From Sphingobacterium zeae (GTDB lineage Bacteria > Bacteroidota > Bacteroidia > Sphingobacteriales > Sphingobacteriaceae), in the NCBI RefSeq assembly GCF_030818895.1, contig NZ_JAUTBA010000001.1, positions 3,038,001-3,102,000 on the forward strand: a stretch of 64,000 bases of DNA. The letters run 5' to 3'. Below, piece by piece: positions 46,740 to 55,875 of this stretch. The translations under genes were made by a program, and so were the position numbers. Under the pieces are notes generated by a model that worked only from the letters and a program-made list of their open reading frames with translations, ran no database searches and was not told where the DNA came from. Within the stretch, counting starts at the first letter, position 1, and each line of letters opens with the position of its first letter.

Positions 46740-49700
46740 ATGAATTATTGTGAATTACAGATAACAAGTAATTTCAGTTTTCTCGAAGGTGCCTCACATC
46801 CCGAAGAATTGATTGAACAGGCGGCTCAATTGGGCTATCATGCTGTCGCAGTAACAGACCGTAATAGCCTTGCTGGTATTGTTCGCGCACATATAGCGGC
46901 CAAAAAAGCCGGTATACGACTTATTCCTGCCTGTCGCTTGGACTTACAAGATGGCCCTAGCTTACTCGCTTACCCGACAGATAAAGAAGCTTATGGTCGA
47001 CTTTCAACATTGTTAACCGTTGGGAACTTAAGGACTGAAAAAGGCAAATGTGAGTTGTATAAAAAAGATGTATTTCAATATGCTGAGGGAATTATGTTTA
47101 TTATTTGTCCACCTGAAAAATTGGTGGCTGGTTTTGAGCTAGATCCTTTTTTTATTGAATTTGTACAGCAATGTCAACAGTTCCTCCAGGGCTTTCTTAG
47201 TCTAGGTATTAAAAAACTTTATCGGGGAGATGATTCAAAACTATTGTTTAGAATAAATCAACTGGGTAACCAATTCGATATCCCACTTGTTGTTCTCGGC
47301 GATGTATATTATCATATACCCGAAAGACGTGAATTGCAGGATATTTTAACTTGTATCCGTCAAAAATGTACGATACAAACTGCTGGATTTAATTTGTATC
47401 CCAATGCAGAGCGCTACCTAAAGTCAATCACTGAAGTTGAACGTTTGTTTAGGGGGTACCCAGAGGCTATCGAACAGAGTGTAAAAATTGCCAACGCTTG
47501 TCATTTTTCCTTAGATGATTTGAAATATGTATATCCCGATGAGTTATCTTCTAATGGGCGAACGACGCAGGAGGAATTAACCTATCTAACTTGGGAAGGA
47601 GCCAAGAAAAAATTTGACGGTGATATACCCGATAGCATTCGGGAAACGATTCAAATGGAACTCGATTTTATCGAACGTAAAAATTATGCTTCTTATTTTT
47701 TGACGGTATACGATTATGTTCGATTTGCCAAAGAAAAAGGAATTTTATGTCAGGGGCGAGGTTCAGCGGCAAATTCTACGGTTTGTTACTGTTTAGGAAT
47801 TACTTCGGTGGATCCCTCTAAATATAGGCTTCTTTTTGCACGATTTATGTCCGATGCCCGCGATGAACCACCAGATATAGATGTCGACTTTGAACATGAG
47901 CGTCGTGAGGAAGTAATCCAGTATATTTATGAGAAATATGGACGCAACCGGGCTGCCATTGTGGCCACAGTTACACAAGTACGTTCAAAAGGAGCTATAC
48001 GTGATGTTGGTAAGGCCATGGGACTATCTTTAGATGCTGTAGGGCGTTTAGCAGGCATAGTAAGTAGCCATTGGGATGATGTTATCAATTTAGAGCGTTT
48101 GGTTGAACAGGGCTTTAATTCCGAAGACCAGCATCTGAGAAAAGTGCTGGAATTGACGCATCAATATATTGGATTTCCGAGGCAACTGGGCCAGCATACT
48201 GGTGGGTTTGTAATTACACAAGGTAATTTACATGAACTCTGTCCTGTAATAAATGCTCGAATGGATAATCGCACCAATCTCGAATGGAATAAAGATGATC
48301 TGGAAGCACTTGGTTTTCTGAAAGTAGATGTATTGGCTTTGGGAATGTTGACCTGTATCCGAAAGGCTTTTCAACTCGCAAGAAAACATTACGGAAAAGA
48401 GCTTACACTCGCCGACATTGGAGCCGAGGACGATCCAAAGGTTTACGATATGATCTGTCATGCAGATACCTTAGGTGTATTTCAAATTGAAAGCCGGGCA
48501 CAGATGTCGATGTTGCCGCGATTAAAACCACGAAAATTTTATGATTTGGTCATTGAAGTGGCTATCGTACGTCCGGGACCTATACAAGGGGATATGGTGC
48601 ATCCCTATTTACGTCGTCGAAATAAAGAAGAAGAAGTTGATTATCCTAGTCAAGAGATCGAAGCTATTCTTAAAAAAACCTTAGGAGTTCCTCTTTTCCA
48701 GGAGCAGGCCATGGAAATTGCTATAGTTGCAGCAGGATTTACGCCTGCGGAAGCCGACGAATTGAGGCGTAGTATGGCAACATTCAAATCCAAAGGGCAG
48801 GTATCTTCCTTTCACCAAAAAATGGTCGATGGCATGGTCAAAAAAAACTATTCAGAAGAATTTGCCAATCGAGTCTTTAAGCAGCTGGAAGGATTCGGTA
48901 GTTATGGTTTTCCAGAGAGCCATGCAGCATCTTTTGCATTACTAGTATATGTGTCCTCATGGCTTAAGTATTATTATCCAGATATTTTTGCTGCATCCTT
49001 ATTGAATAGTCAGCCGATGGGCTTTTATCAGCCCGCTCAAATTGTTATTGATGCACAGAAACATGGTGTACTGGTACATCCTATTGATGTAAATCATTCA
49101 ACTTGGGACAATACGTTAAAGGGTGAGATGGGTAAACCGCATGCCCTTCAATTGGGGGTACGCCAAATTAAAGGATTTTCTGTTGAAGAGGCCGTTGTGC
49201 TAACTACTGGTCGGCACAAGGGCTATTCATCCATTGCAGCAATGATGGACGTTGGATTATCGCTTGCTACCTTAGAAAAGTTAGCGCATGCAGATGCGTT
49301 TAGGTCGCTGAATATGGATCGTCGACAAGCACTTTGGGAAATTACAGCATTAGGTGATCGGCCAATTGAATTATTTAAAGGGCAAGCTTCTGAAAGTATA
49401 ACAGAGGGACAGATCCAGTTACCATTGCTTACGGAAAGTCAGCATGTAGTTGCAGACTATGCGAAAACATCGCTATCCATTAAAGCACATCCGGTGAGCT
49501 TTTTGCGTGGAAAGCTAGATCTTCTCCATGTAGTGCCGACAGCAAAATTGGGCGGGATAAAAAATGATATGCCAGTAAAGATATGTGGATTAATTACCGT
49601 TAGGCAACGTCCAGGAACCTCTAAAGGTGTTTTATTTATCACCATTGAAGATGATACAGGTTTTGCAAATATTGTGGTTTGGAGTACTGTGTTTGAAAAA

Positions 49701-49880
49701 TATCGGAAAGAGATCCTTCGGGCAAAGCTCCTTATGATCGCTGGTAAAATTCAAGCTGAAGGAGAAGTTATTCATGTCATTGCTCAGCGCTGCTTTGATA
49801 TGTCTGGATTGTTAAAGGATCTAACAGCAGAAAATGATAATGCTGCAGGCGTTTTTCATAAAGGAAGAAATTTTCATTGA
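46740..49880 (+). CDS. dnaE2: Error-prone DNA polymerase III alpha subunit, DnaE2
   Basis: The start at 46740, two bases after imuB, gives 1046 residues; an upstream frame overlapping imuB adds 24 residues unlike the family. A PHP domain opens the protein (FSFLEGASHPEELIEQA, TDRNSLAG), then the polymerase core with the catalytic carboxylates PDIDVDFEHERREE, GGFVI, and a C-terminal OB fold (GFANIVVWSTVFEKY). The protein copies damaged templates with low fidelity together with ImuA and ImuB. Length matches DnaE2 rather than replicative DnaE (about 1150 or more). Confidence 0.93.
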   Translation: MNYCELQITSNFSFLEGASHPEELIEQAAQLGYHAVAVTDRNSLAGIVRAHIAAKKAGIRLIPACRLDLQDGPSLLAYPTDKEAYGRLSTLLTVGNLRTEKGKCELYKKDVFQYAEGIMFIICPPEKLVAGFELDPFFIEFVQQCQQFLQGFLSLGIKKLYRGDDSKLLFRINQLGNQFDIPLVVLGDVYYHIPERRELQDILTCIRQKCTIQTAGFNLYPNAERYLKSITEVERLFRGYPEAIEQSVKIANACHFSLDDLKYVYPDELSSNGRTTQEELTYLTWEGAKKKFDGDIPDSIRETIQMELDFIERKNYASYFLTVYDYVRFAKEKGILCQGRGSAANSTVCYCLGITSVDPSKYRLLFARFMSDARDEPPDIDVDFEHERREEVIQYIYEKYGRNRAAIVATVTQVRSKGAIRDVGKAMGLSLDAVGRLAGIVSSHWDDVINLERLVEQGFNSEDQHLRKVLELTHQYIGFPRQLGQHTGGFVITQGNLHELCPVINARMDNRTNLEWNKDDLEALGFLKVDVLALGMLTCIRKAFQLARKHYGKELTLADIGAEDDPKVYDMICHADTLGVFQIESRAQMSMLPRLKPRKFYDLVIEVAIVRPGPIQGDMVHPYLRRRNKEEEVDYPSQEIEAILKKTLGVPLFQEQAMEIAIVAAGFTPAEADELRRSMATFKSKGQVSSFHQKMVDGMVKKNYSEEFANRVFKQLEGFGSYGFPESHAASFALLVYVSSWLKYYYPDIFAASLLNSQPMGFYQPAQIVIDAQKHGVLVHPIDVNHSTWDNTLKGEMGKPHALQLGVRQIKGFSVEEAVVLTTGRHKGYSSIAAMMDVGLSLATLEKLAHADAFRSLNMDRRQALWEITALGDRPIELFKGQASESITEGQIQLPLLTESQHVVADYAKTSLSIKAHPVSFLRGKLDLLHVVPTAKLGGIKNDMPVKICGLITVRQRPGTSKGVLFITIEDDTGFANIVVWSTVFEKYRKEILRAKLLMIAGKIQAEGEVIHVIAQRCFDMSGLLKDLTAENDNAAGVFHKGRNFH

Positions 49881-50022
49881 TCTCACCCTTATTAATCTCA
49901 TTTTTGAAGTAAATGCATTTAATCCGCGTAGGTAGCAAGCATTCTAATCTATGCGCAACTTGCTTTAATTCAACTAATAAATGGACATTTGGCCGATGTT
50001 GCTGAACAAATTATGTTCTATT

Positions 50023-51420
50023 TTACTTTTTAGAAGGTAAACATGCCACTGCACACACGACACTCAACAGCAATATGACCGATAGTGACATTGAGTAGCC
50101 ATAGGATGAGGAGATATGCTGCCAACCAAAAAAAATGCTTTCTTTTTGATGGAGAAATACACCAACAATACAAGCAATGCCTAGGCAGATCGATAATTGT
50201 TGTATGGTAAGATAAACGGCAGTGCCGTCAGCAATTAATGTCTCATTGAGATCTTTTAAAGCAAGTGTCATTAATGCGGGCAATACACTGCCACAGCCAA
50301 TACCATAAAAAAAGAAGAGCACGTGCAATTGATCATTATCTAAAAACTGTGTATTAAAAATAAAAAGATGAAACAACAAACCCAAAATCATAATTGCTAA
50401 TCCAGTAAGTATAACTATTTTTCCATAACGCTGTATTAATCTACTTACAATAACGCTAGCGAGTACATAACCCATGCCTTGGTAAATGAAAGCAATGCCA
50501 GTCATTGTAGACGTGTAATTTTTTTGATTTTGAAGGTAATTTGAATTAATGATAAAGTAGGCATCCTGAACCATATAATAAGCTAATGCAGCGAGAAGCC
50601 CTATGTTGAAAATCCTATTTTTGAATAGCATGAAATTTAGTAGGGTAGGATAACCTTTTTGTTGTTGTTTTCGTTGCTTTTTTAGAAACAATAAAACGAA
50701 AAAAAGTGTTCCTACTAACAGGAATTGTGACCACAATGGCCATTTCAACTCCGGACCCATGATTAATGGAAAAATTATCCCCATCAAAAGCGCAAAAAAT
50801 GTGAGCATTGGCATAAAGGAGATCGAAGATTTTACACTGGAATCATCTTTAGGCGTATACCGATAAACAGATAAGAAGGCAAGAAATCCAATAGGTACAT
50901 TGATTAAAAAGATAAGGCGCCAGCTTTCGTTTATCCAGATTTGATCGGGGAGTATTCCACCCAATAACTGACCTATCACCGAAGCAATACCCGCTATACT
51001 TCCATAGATGCCCAATGCCATGGATCTCTTTTCTGGATTTTCAAATAGTAAAGTAATCAGTGCAATACCTTGTGGAACCATCAATCCGGCACTAATTCCC
51101 TGGGCCAGCCTTCCGAGCAATAAGGCGTAGAGATTGCTTGAAACACCACATAAAAAAGAAGCGAGGGTAAAACCGGCCATTCCAACTAAATATAACTTTT
51201 TCTTTCCATAGCGATTTCCGGCATTTCCGGCATAAATCAAAATACTTGCGTAACCAACAATATAAAGTACAATAATCCATTGCGTATCACTATTACTTAA
51301 GTGGAGCGCATGCTGAATGTTCGGAAGGGAAACATTCAAAATAAAAAGGTCTATGACGAAAAGAAATACAGCAGTTGAAAGAAACAAAATATGAAGTAGA
51401 TCTTTAATTTGAAAGCTCAT
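50023..51420 (-). CDS. MFS drug-efflux transporter, DHA2 (EmrB/QacA) type
   Basis: The 465-residue protein has about 14 hydrophobic segments and the DHA2 signature DLFILNVSLPNIQHAL in helix 1 and GRLAQGISAGLMVPQG. It should export toxic organic compounds with protons. It is divergent from the HxlR-type regulator at 51539, which likely represses it; a 6-bp inverted repeat lies in the gap. Confidence 0.88.
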   Translation of the reverse strand: MSFQIKDLLHILFLSTAVFLFVIDLFILNVSLPNIQHALHLSNSDTQWIIVLYIVGYASILIYAGNAGNRYGKKKLYLVGMAGFTLASFLCGVSSNLYALLLGRLAQGISAGLMVPQGIALITLLFENPEKRSMALGIYGSIAGIASVIGQLLGGILPDQIWINESWRLIFLINVPIGFLAFLSVYRYTPKDDSSVKSSISFMPMLTFFALLMGIIFPLIMGPELKWPLWSQFLLVGTLFFVLLFLKKQRKQQQKGYPTLLNFMLFKNRIFNIGLLAALAYYMVQDAYFIINSNYLQNQKNYTSTMTGIAFIYQGMGYVLASVIVSRLIQRYGKIVILTGLAIMILGLLFHLFIFNTQFLDNDQLHVLFFFYGIGCGSVLPALMTLALKDLNETLIADGTAVYLTIQQLSICLGIACIVGVFLHQKESIFFGWQHISSSYGYSMSLSVILLLSVVCAVACLPSKK

Positions 51421-51475
51421 ATAGAAAGTTTTTAATAATTTTACGGGTAAAAATAGTTTGGATATTTTTTTAAGT

Positions 51476-51500
51476 CAAGTAGTTGCAAATTATGTACTTG
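51476..51500. promoter_or_regulatory. Candidate HxlR operator
   Basis: CAAGTA (51476-51481) and TACTTG (51495-51500) are exact reverse complements with 13 bases between, in the 118-base gap between the divergent pump and regulator genes. Confidence 0.45.
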
Positions 51501-51538
51501 GTATGTTTTTGTGAACTAATGTTTAGTATCAGGTGATT

Positions 51539-51877
51539 ATGAATGAAAAAAAAGGTGAAAATTTTGGCTCTTGTTGTGATGTCAATGGAATTTTTAAGAT
51601 CATAGGTGGAAAATGGAAGGTACTGCTCATTAAAGCTATAGCGAAACAATGTCCCAAAAGATTTGGTGAGCTTAGGCGTGAAATGGAAGATTTGGCGCAA
51701 ACGACATTGACTGTCCAGTTGCGTGAGCTCGAACGTGACGGAATTTTATGTAGACAGATTTATGCCGAATCTCCGCCACGGGTAGAATACAAACTCAGCG
51801 AGTTGGGAAAAACTTTATTGCCGGTCATCGAAAGACTTGATGAGTGGTGGGCAAGTTACCAGAGTAAAAGGGGATAG
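51539..51877 (+). CDS. HxlR-family transcriptional regulator
   Basis: The start at 51539 (ATG, 112 residues) is preferred to GTG two codons earlier. It has a winged HTH with the HxlR signature GGKWKVLLIKAI and FGELRREMEDLAQTTLTVQLRELERDGIL. Two cysteines at the N-terminus (GSCCDV) recall the redox-active cysteines of some HxlR regulators such as HypR. It is divergent from the MFS pump and the likely repressor of it. Confidence 0.9.
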   Translation: MNEKKGENFGSCCDVNGIFKIIGGKWKVLLIKAIAKQCPKRFGELRREMEDLAQTTLTVQLRELERDGILCRQIYAESPPRVEYKLSELGKTLLPVIERLDEWWASYQSKRG

Positions 51878-51958
51878 ATGGAAAACGAATACAATAATCT
51901 AATCAATTCCAACTGCCTTTTTGAGCACGTATATACCGGCATGATTTGAAATGCTTAC

Positions 51959-51983
51959 GACGTCTTGCTTATAGCAAGACGTC
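51959..51983 (-). other. Perfect hairpin spanning the ldhA stop
   Basis: GACGTCTTGCT and AGCAAGACGTC form an 11-bp stem around a 3-base loop (51959-51983). It covers the last codons and the stop of the dehydrogenase gene. No T tract follows on either side, so a plain terminator is not supported. Confidence 0.6.
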
Positions 51984-52961
51984 TTCATCCGTGATTCCTT
52001 TAGACAATAAGTCGGAAATACTTCGCAGTGTTCTTTGAGAAATTTCTGTTAGCGCTTCAGTGGTGAAGAAAGCCTGATGTGCGGTTACCAAAACATTAGG
52101 ATAACTCATTAATAGTTGTATGGTCTCATCTTCAATAATTGTCGTTGATAAATCTTTAAAAAACAATTTTTCCTCTTGTTCATAAACATCAATACCCAGT
52201 AATCCGATTTTGCGCTCTTTAAGCGCTTTGATAACATCATTGGTATGAATTAAGTTACCTCTACTTGTATTAATGATTGTAACCCCATTCTTCATCTTAT
52301 CCAATGATTCCTTATTAATCAAATAGTGGTTTTCAGGAGTGAGCGGACAATGTAGCGAAATGATGTCTGATTCCTTAAAGACCTCATCCAACGATTTATA
52401 ATCGACGCCTTTTGCTGTAAGCTCAGGATCTGGATATAAATCATAGGCAATGACATGCGCGCCAAATCCTAAGGCGATTTTGATAAAAGCCTTTCCAATT
52501 TTTCCAGTGCCAATTACCCCAATCTTTTTCTGATAAAGATTGAAGCCCAAAAGCCCATGCAATGCGAAATTTTGCTCCCTAACCCGATTATAAGCTTTAT
52601 GCGTTTTACGATTTAATGTCAATAACATGGCCATTGTATGTTCAGCAACTGCTTCGGGAGAATAAGCAGGAACTCGACACACTTTTATTCCAAACTCCCG
52701 TGCCGCCTCTAAATCAATATTATTAAAGCCCGCACAGCGCAAGGCTATCAATTCAACACCTTTTTCAGCCAGTACTTCGATAACTTGTCGGTTAAGTTTA
52801 TCATTGACAAATGCACAGATTACCTTCTCGTCTTCAATAGCATTCACAATGTGTGGCCCTAAATGTGTTTCGTAAAAATTAAACTGAAAGCCATACGTCC
52901 TGTTTTCTTTTTCAAAGAATAATTTGTCATATGGTTTTGTGGAAAAGAAGGCGATTTTCAT
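51969..52961 (-). CDS. ldhA: D-lactate dehydrogenase (2-hydroxyacid dehydrogenase family)
   Basis: The 330-residue NAD enzyme reduces pyruvate to D-lactate. Visible are the substrate loop LIALRCAGFNNIDLEA, the nucleotide-binding GVIGTGKIGKAF, INTSRGNLI, the DVYEQEEKLFFKD segment with a catalytic Glu nearby, and the final VTAHQAFFT with the catalytic His. The early AALRCAGFNN pattern marks fermentative D-LDH rather than other 2-hydroxyacid enzymes. The gene ends in an 11-bp hairpin overlapping the stop. Confidence 0.94.
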   Translation of the reverse strand: MKIAFFSTKPYDKLFFEKENRTYGFQFNFYETHLGPHIVNAIEDEKVICAFVNDKLNRQVIEVLAEKGVELIALRCAGFNNIDLEAAREFGIKVCRVPAYSPEAVAEHTMAMLLTLNRKTHKAYNRVREQNFALHGLLGFNLYQKKIGVIGTGKIGKAFIKIALGFGAHVIAYDLYPDPELTAKGVDYKSLDEVFKESDIISLHCPLTPENHYLINKESLDKMKNGVTIINTSRGNLIHTNDVIKALKERKIGLLGIDVYEQEEKLFFKDLSTTIIEDETIQLLMSYPNVLVTAHQAFFTTEALTEISQRTLRSISDLLSKGITDEDVLL

Positions 52962-53259
52962 AAATTGTTTGCTACGTATTAGTATACTATAAATATACAG
53001 TATAAATTAGTTAATCGGGGTATATACCAGCGGTTTAATTTAGTCCAATCACATTAAACTATGCAGTAGAGTCTTAAGACTATTAAATAATAAGTTGAAC
53101 AATATCGTGGTGAATACACGAAACCAACATGCTAAAGCATGCGATGAATTGAAATCAGTGCTAATTAATTTTTGCAGTCTTGTAGTTGTGCGTCTACAAC
53201 GAATTCTGTTTTTTTTTCTAAACTTTGTCGTACTATGAAGTACTAAAATTAAAGCTCCT
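52962..53259. other. Intergenic region rich in short palindromes
   Basis: No gene. Short palindromes are GGTATATACC (53019-53028), AGTCTTAAGACT (53070-53081), CGTG/CACG (53106-53120), CATGC/GCATG (53128-53141), TTGTAG/CTACAA (53180-53199) and GTACT/AGTAC (53230-53243). The last part runs into the response-regulator remnant. Confidence 0.5.
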
Positions 53260-53395
53260 ATGAAGAACGAAAAGAAGAGAATGACGATAATAGTATTTTA
53301 GCAGGATTTAAGGTAGGCGCCAATGATTATATTAAAAAGCCTATTTCTCCGCACGAGCTGATATCACGTGTACGGTTAAGGATAGGTCATGCTTA
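53259..53395 (+). pseudogene. C-terminal remnant of a response-regulator receiver domain
   Basis: A frame from after a stop at about 53258 to a stop at 53395 reads LAGFKVGANDYIKKPISPHE followed by LISRVRLRIGHA. This matches the end of a receiver domain: GADDYI-KP with the conserved lysine and the last helix. The upstream part, with the phospho-acceptor Asp, is missing, and no start suits it. It is a broken gene fragment, probably of a hybrid kinase or regulator. Confidence 0.75.
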
Positions 53396-53433
53396 ATCAA
53401 CGATTGTGAGCTATTTTGCTCGTATCTATCCGT

Positions 53434-55665
53434 ATGATAAATTTTTATATGATGTGGAAGTGTATTTTAAGTCTATTGTCATTAGTAACGATAGTGCAAG
53501 CACAAGAGCGAATTACATTAGTTGAGTATGGGAAAACGGCTTATATCATTCAAGCGGATATAGAGAATCCTGTTTCAATGCAAGCCGCGCATGTTATCAA
53601 TTCCTTCACAAAACAAAGTACGGGTGCAGACTATGCTATACAAGCTAAAGTTGATGTTTCGGATGCTATTATCCTGGAAAGCCTACCCATAACGGAATCC
53701 TTTCCCGAGGATAGTTATGCTATTGATGTTGTGGGAAAGACTATTTGGATTAAGGGAAGTGGTAGAGGAGTGTTATTTGCGGCATACCGTTATGTAAGGG
53801 ATATCATTGGTGGAAGGAAATGGTATATAGGTAATGAAAATACTTACATTCCTAAGGCTACAGATTTGTATGTCGCTGCAGATCTAAAAATTTTTTCAAA
53901 ACCAAGTTTTCAGTATAGAGAGGTCTATTTCCCAGTAGAACTGGATCAGGAATACATGGATTGGTATGGTCTACATTATTTGGAAGATAAGTGGGGGGAT
54001 TGGGGACACACTGCGAGTAAAATATTGCCACCATCGATTTATTTTAAAAGTCATCCCGAGTATTATTCCCTGTTTAATGGAAAGCGACAGCCGGTTCAGC
54101 TTTGTCTATCTAATGAAGATGTCTTTACACATACCGTTGCTTACTTTAAGCGCAGGATGCTTGAAAATCCGGAGGCTATTTATTGGTCTATTGCGGCTAA
54201 TGACGATAGGGGAAGCTGTACTTGCGATCGTTGTCAGGCTATAGATAAGCGCGAAGGGGGACCGCAAGGCTCATTAATACACTTTGTGAACAGGGTAGCC
54301 GCAATCTTTCCAGATCAGAAATTCACGACATTGGCTTATCTTGAAACGGCCAATGCACCTGCACATTTACGTGTGGCAGATAATGTATCAGTAATACTAA
54401 GCAATATTGATGCTTTCCGCAAAAATGATGTCACTGTTGAAGCCTCAGCTGCAACTTTCAGAAGGCAATTGAGCGCTTGGAAATCCAAAGCGAAGCATGT
54501 GTTTGTATGGGATTATTTGACTCAGTTTACCAATTATCTTGCACCATTTCCAATTCAAGGAACGATGCAGAAAAGTCTAGATTATTTGAAAACACGAGGT
54601 GTAGAAGGCATTTTTTTACAGGGCGGTGGAGCGACTTATAGTGATATGGCGGAACTAAATGCCTATGTTTTGGCCAATCTTGCCTGGGATACGAACGTTC
54701 GCTCAGAAGATCAGTTGATGAATGAATTTATCGAGGGCTATTACGGTAAAGCCGGCCCGTTTGTGAAGGCATACCTGAAACAGCGAAGAGGTCTTTTGCC
54801 GGGGCCGTCCTCTGCTTTGTCGATTTATGGAAATCCAATTGATAATAGAATTGATTTTTTAAGTCCAGAAGCCATGGATCACTATAGGACGTTATTAGAA
54901 AAGGCAGAAACTGTCAGTAAGGATAACCCCTTATTGGCATCACGGGTTAGACGTATCCAATTAGGGCTGGATTACACTTACTTGCAGCAAGCAAGATTTT
55001 ACGGTTCCCATGATCATGGTATATTTGTGCGCGATGGTAATCGGTGGGTGGCGAAAGCGGATGTAAAGCGCATGGTTGCTCAATTCGTTGAAGATGCCAA
55101 AAGGCTAGGGGTAATTGAACTCGCCGAGGCTGGAGCATCGCCTGATAGTTATGCAAAAGAATGGACTGACATCTTCAATGCCGGAGTTAGAATAAACAAA
55201 GCTTCAGAAGCAAGTATTACATCGAAAAATCCATTTGATCCATCATTCCCTGCAAATGGATTAAAAACACTTACGGATAGCGTTCCGGGCTATTTGGATT
55301 ATAGTTACAATTGGCTATTGTGGAATGGTAAGGTAATGGATATTACTTTCGACTTTAAACAACCAACACAGATAGATACAATCGAACTCAATTTTCTGAA
55401 AGATGCCCGGCATTGGATATTTCCGCCAAAGGAATTACATATTTTGCTCTCTATAAATGGGAAAGATTTTCAAGAAGTATCCGTTCAGAAACATGCATCC
55501 ATGAAAGAAGATTATAAGGTGGATAAAGTTCGATATCAAACATCAATAAATAGTAAGGTTACTGCTATTCATATTTATGCTGTCCCGTTTAGAAAATTAC
55601 CGCTATGGCGTAATCATCCCACAAAGCATCCACTGATCGCGTGTGATGAAATTTGGCTATATTGA
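53434..55665 (+). CDS. Exported DUF4838 carbohydrate-active protein
   Basis: Starting at ATG 53434 the protein has 743 residues and a signal peptide ending near VQAQE (ATG 53449 is an alternative; the longest frame starts at TTG 53416). An alpha-glucuronidase-like N-terminal domain (GRGVLFAAYRYVRDIIGGRKWY) leads to the DUF4838 core (ANDDRGSCTCDRCQAID, where four Cys/Asp residues stand out). The last 150 residues look like a beta-sandwich of the galactose-binding type (VMDITFDFKQPTQIDTIEL). It probably acts on a glycan outside the cytosol. No gene for glycan uptake is next to it. Confidence 0.8.
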   Translation: MINFYMMWKCILSLLSLVTIVQAQERITLVEYGKTAYIIQADIENPVSMQAAHVINSFTKQSTGADYAIQAKVDVSDAIILESLPITESFPEDSYAIDVVGKTIWIKGSGRGVLFAAYRYVRDIIGGRKWYIGNENTYIPKATDLYVAADLKIFSKPSFQYREVYFPVELDQEYMDWYGLHYLEDKWGDWGHTASKILPPSIYFKSHPEYYSLFNGKRQPVQLCLSNEDVFTHTVAYFKRRMLENPEAIYWSIAANDDRGSCTCDRCQAIDKREGGPQGSLIHFVNRVAAIFPDQKFTTLAYLETANAPAHLRVADNVSVILSNIDAFRKNDVTVEASAATFRRQLSAWKSKAKHVFVWDYLTQFTNYLAPFPIQGTMQKSLDYLKTRGVEGIFLQGGGATYSDMAELNAYVLANLAWDTNVRSEDQLMNEFIEGYYGKAGPFVKAYLKQRRGLLPGPSSALSIYGNPIDNRIDFLSPEAMDHYRTLLEKAETVSKDNPLLASRVRRIQLGLDYTYLQQARFYGSHDHGIFVRDGNRWVAKADVKRMVAQFVEDAKRLGVIELAEAGASPDSYAKEWTDIFNAGVRINKASEASITSKNPFDPSFPANGLKTLTDSVPGYLDYSYNWLLWNGKVMDITFDFKQPTQIDTIELNFLKDARHWIFPPKELHILLSINGKDFQEVSVQKHASMKEDYKVDKVRYQTSINSKVTAIHIYAVPFRKLPLWRNHPTKHPLIACDEIWLY

Positions 55666-55875
55666 AAGGATGTAATACTTTACTTAAGTTCCAGTTGTTT
55701 TCGATATGGTTGTTTATCGTTGCAATACTCTTCGGTGCCATCGCCGCCGCAGCATTATGGGGAGTTTTAAAGCCTAAAAATTACTTTATGCCACTTTTAT
55801 TTAACGAGTTTTATAAGCATCCATCTACGTATGATACTCGTTAAATAGAAGTGGAATGTTGCTGGCAAAAAAAAG

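Noticed and set aside
52986..53006. TACTATAAATATACAGTA upstream of ldhA as another copy of the imuA operator
   Set aside because: The right arm is CAGTA instead of TAGTA and the spacer differs; AT-rich promoter DNA gives such matches by chance.
55653..55844. 63-codon frame with one hydrophobic segment after the DUF4838 gene
   Set aside because: It begins with TTG inside the preceding gene, has no usable ATG, and shows no family features; a real small membrane peptide is not excluded.
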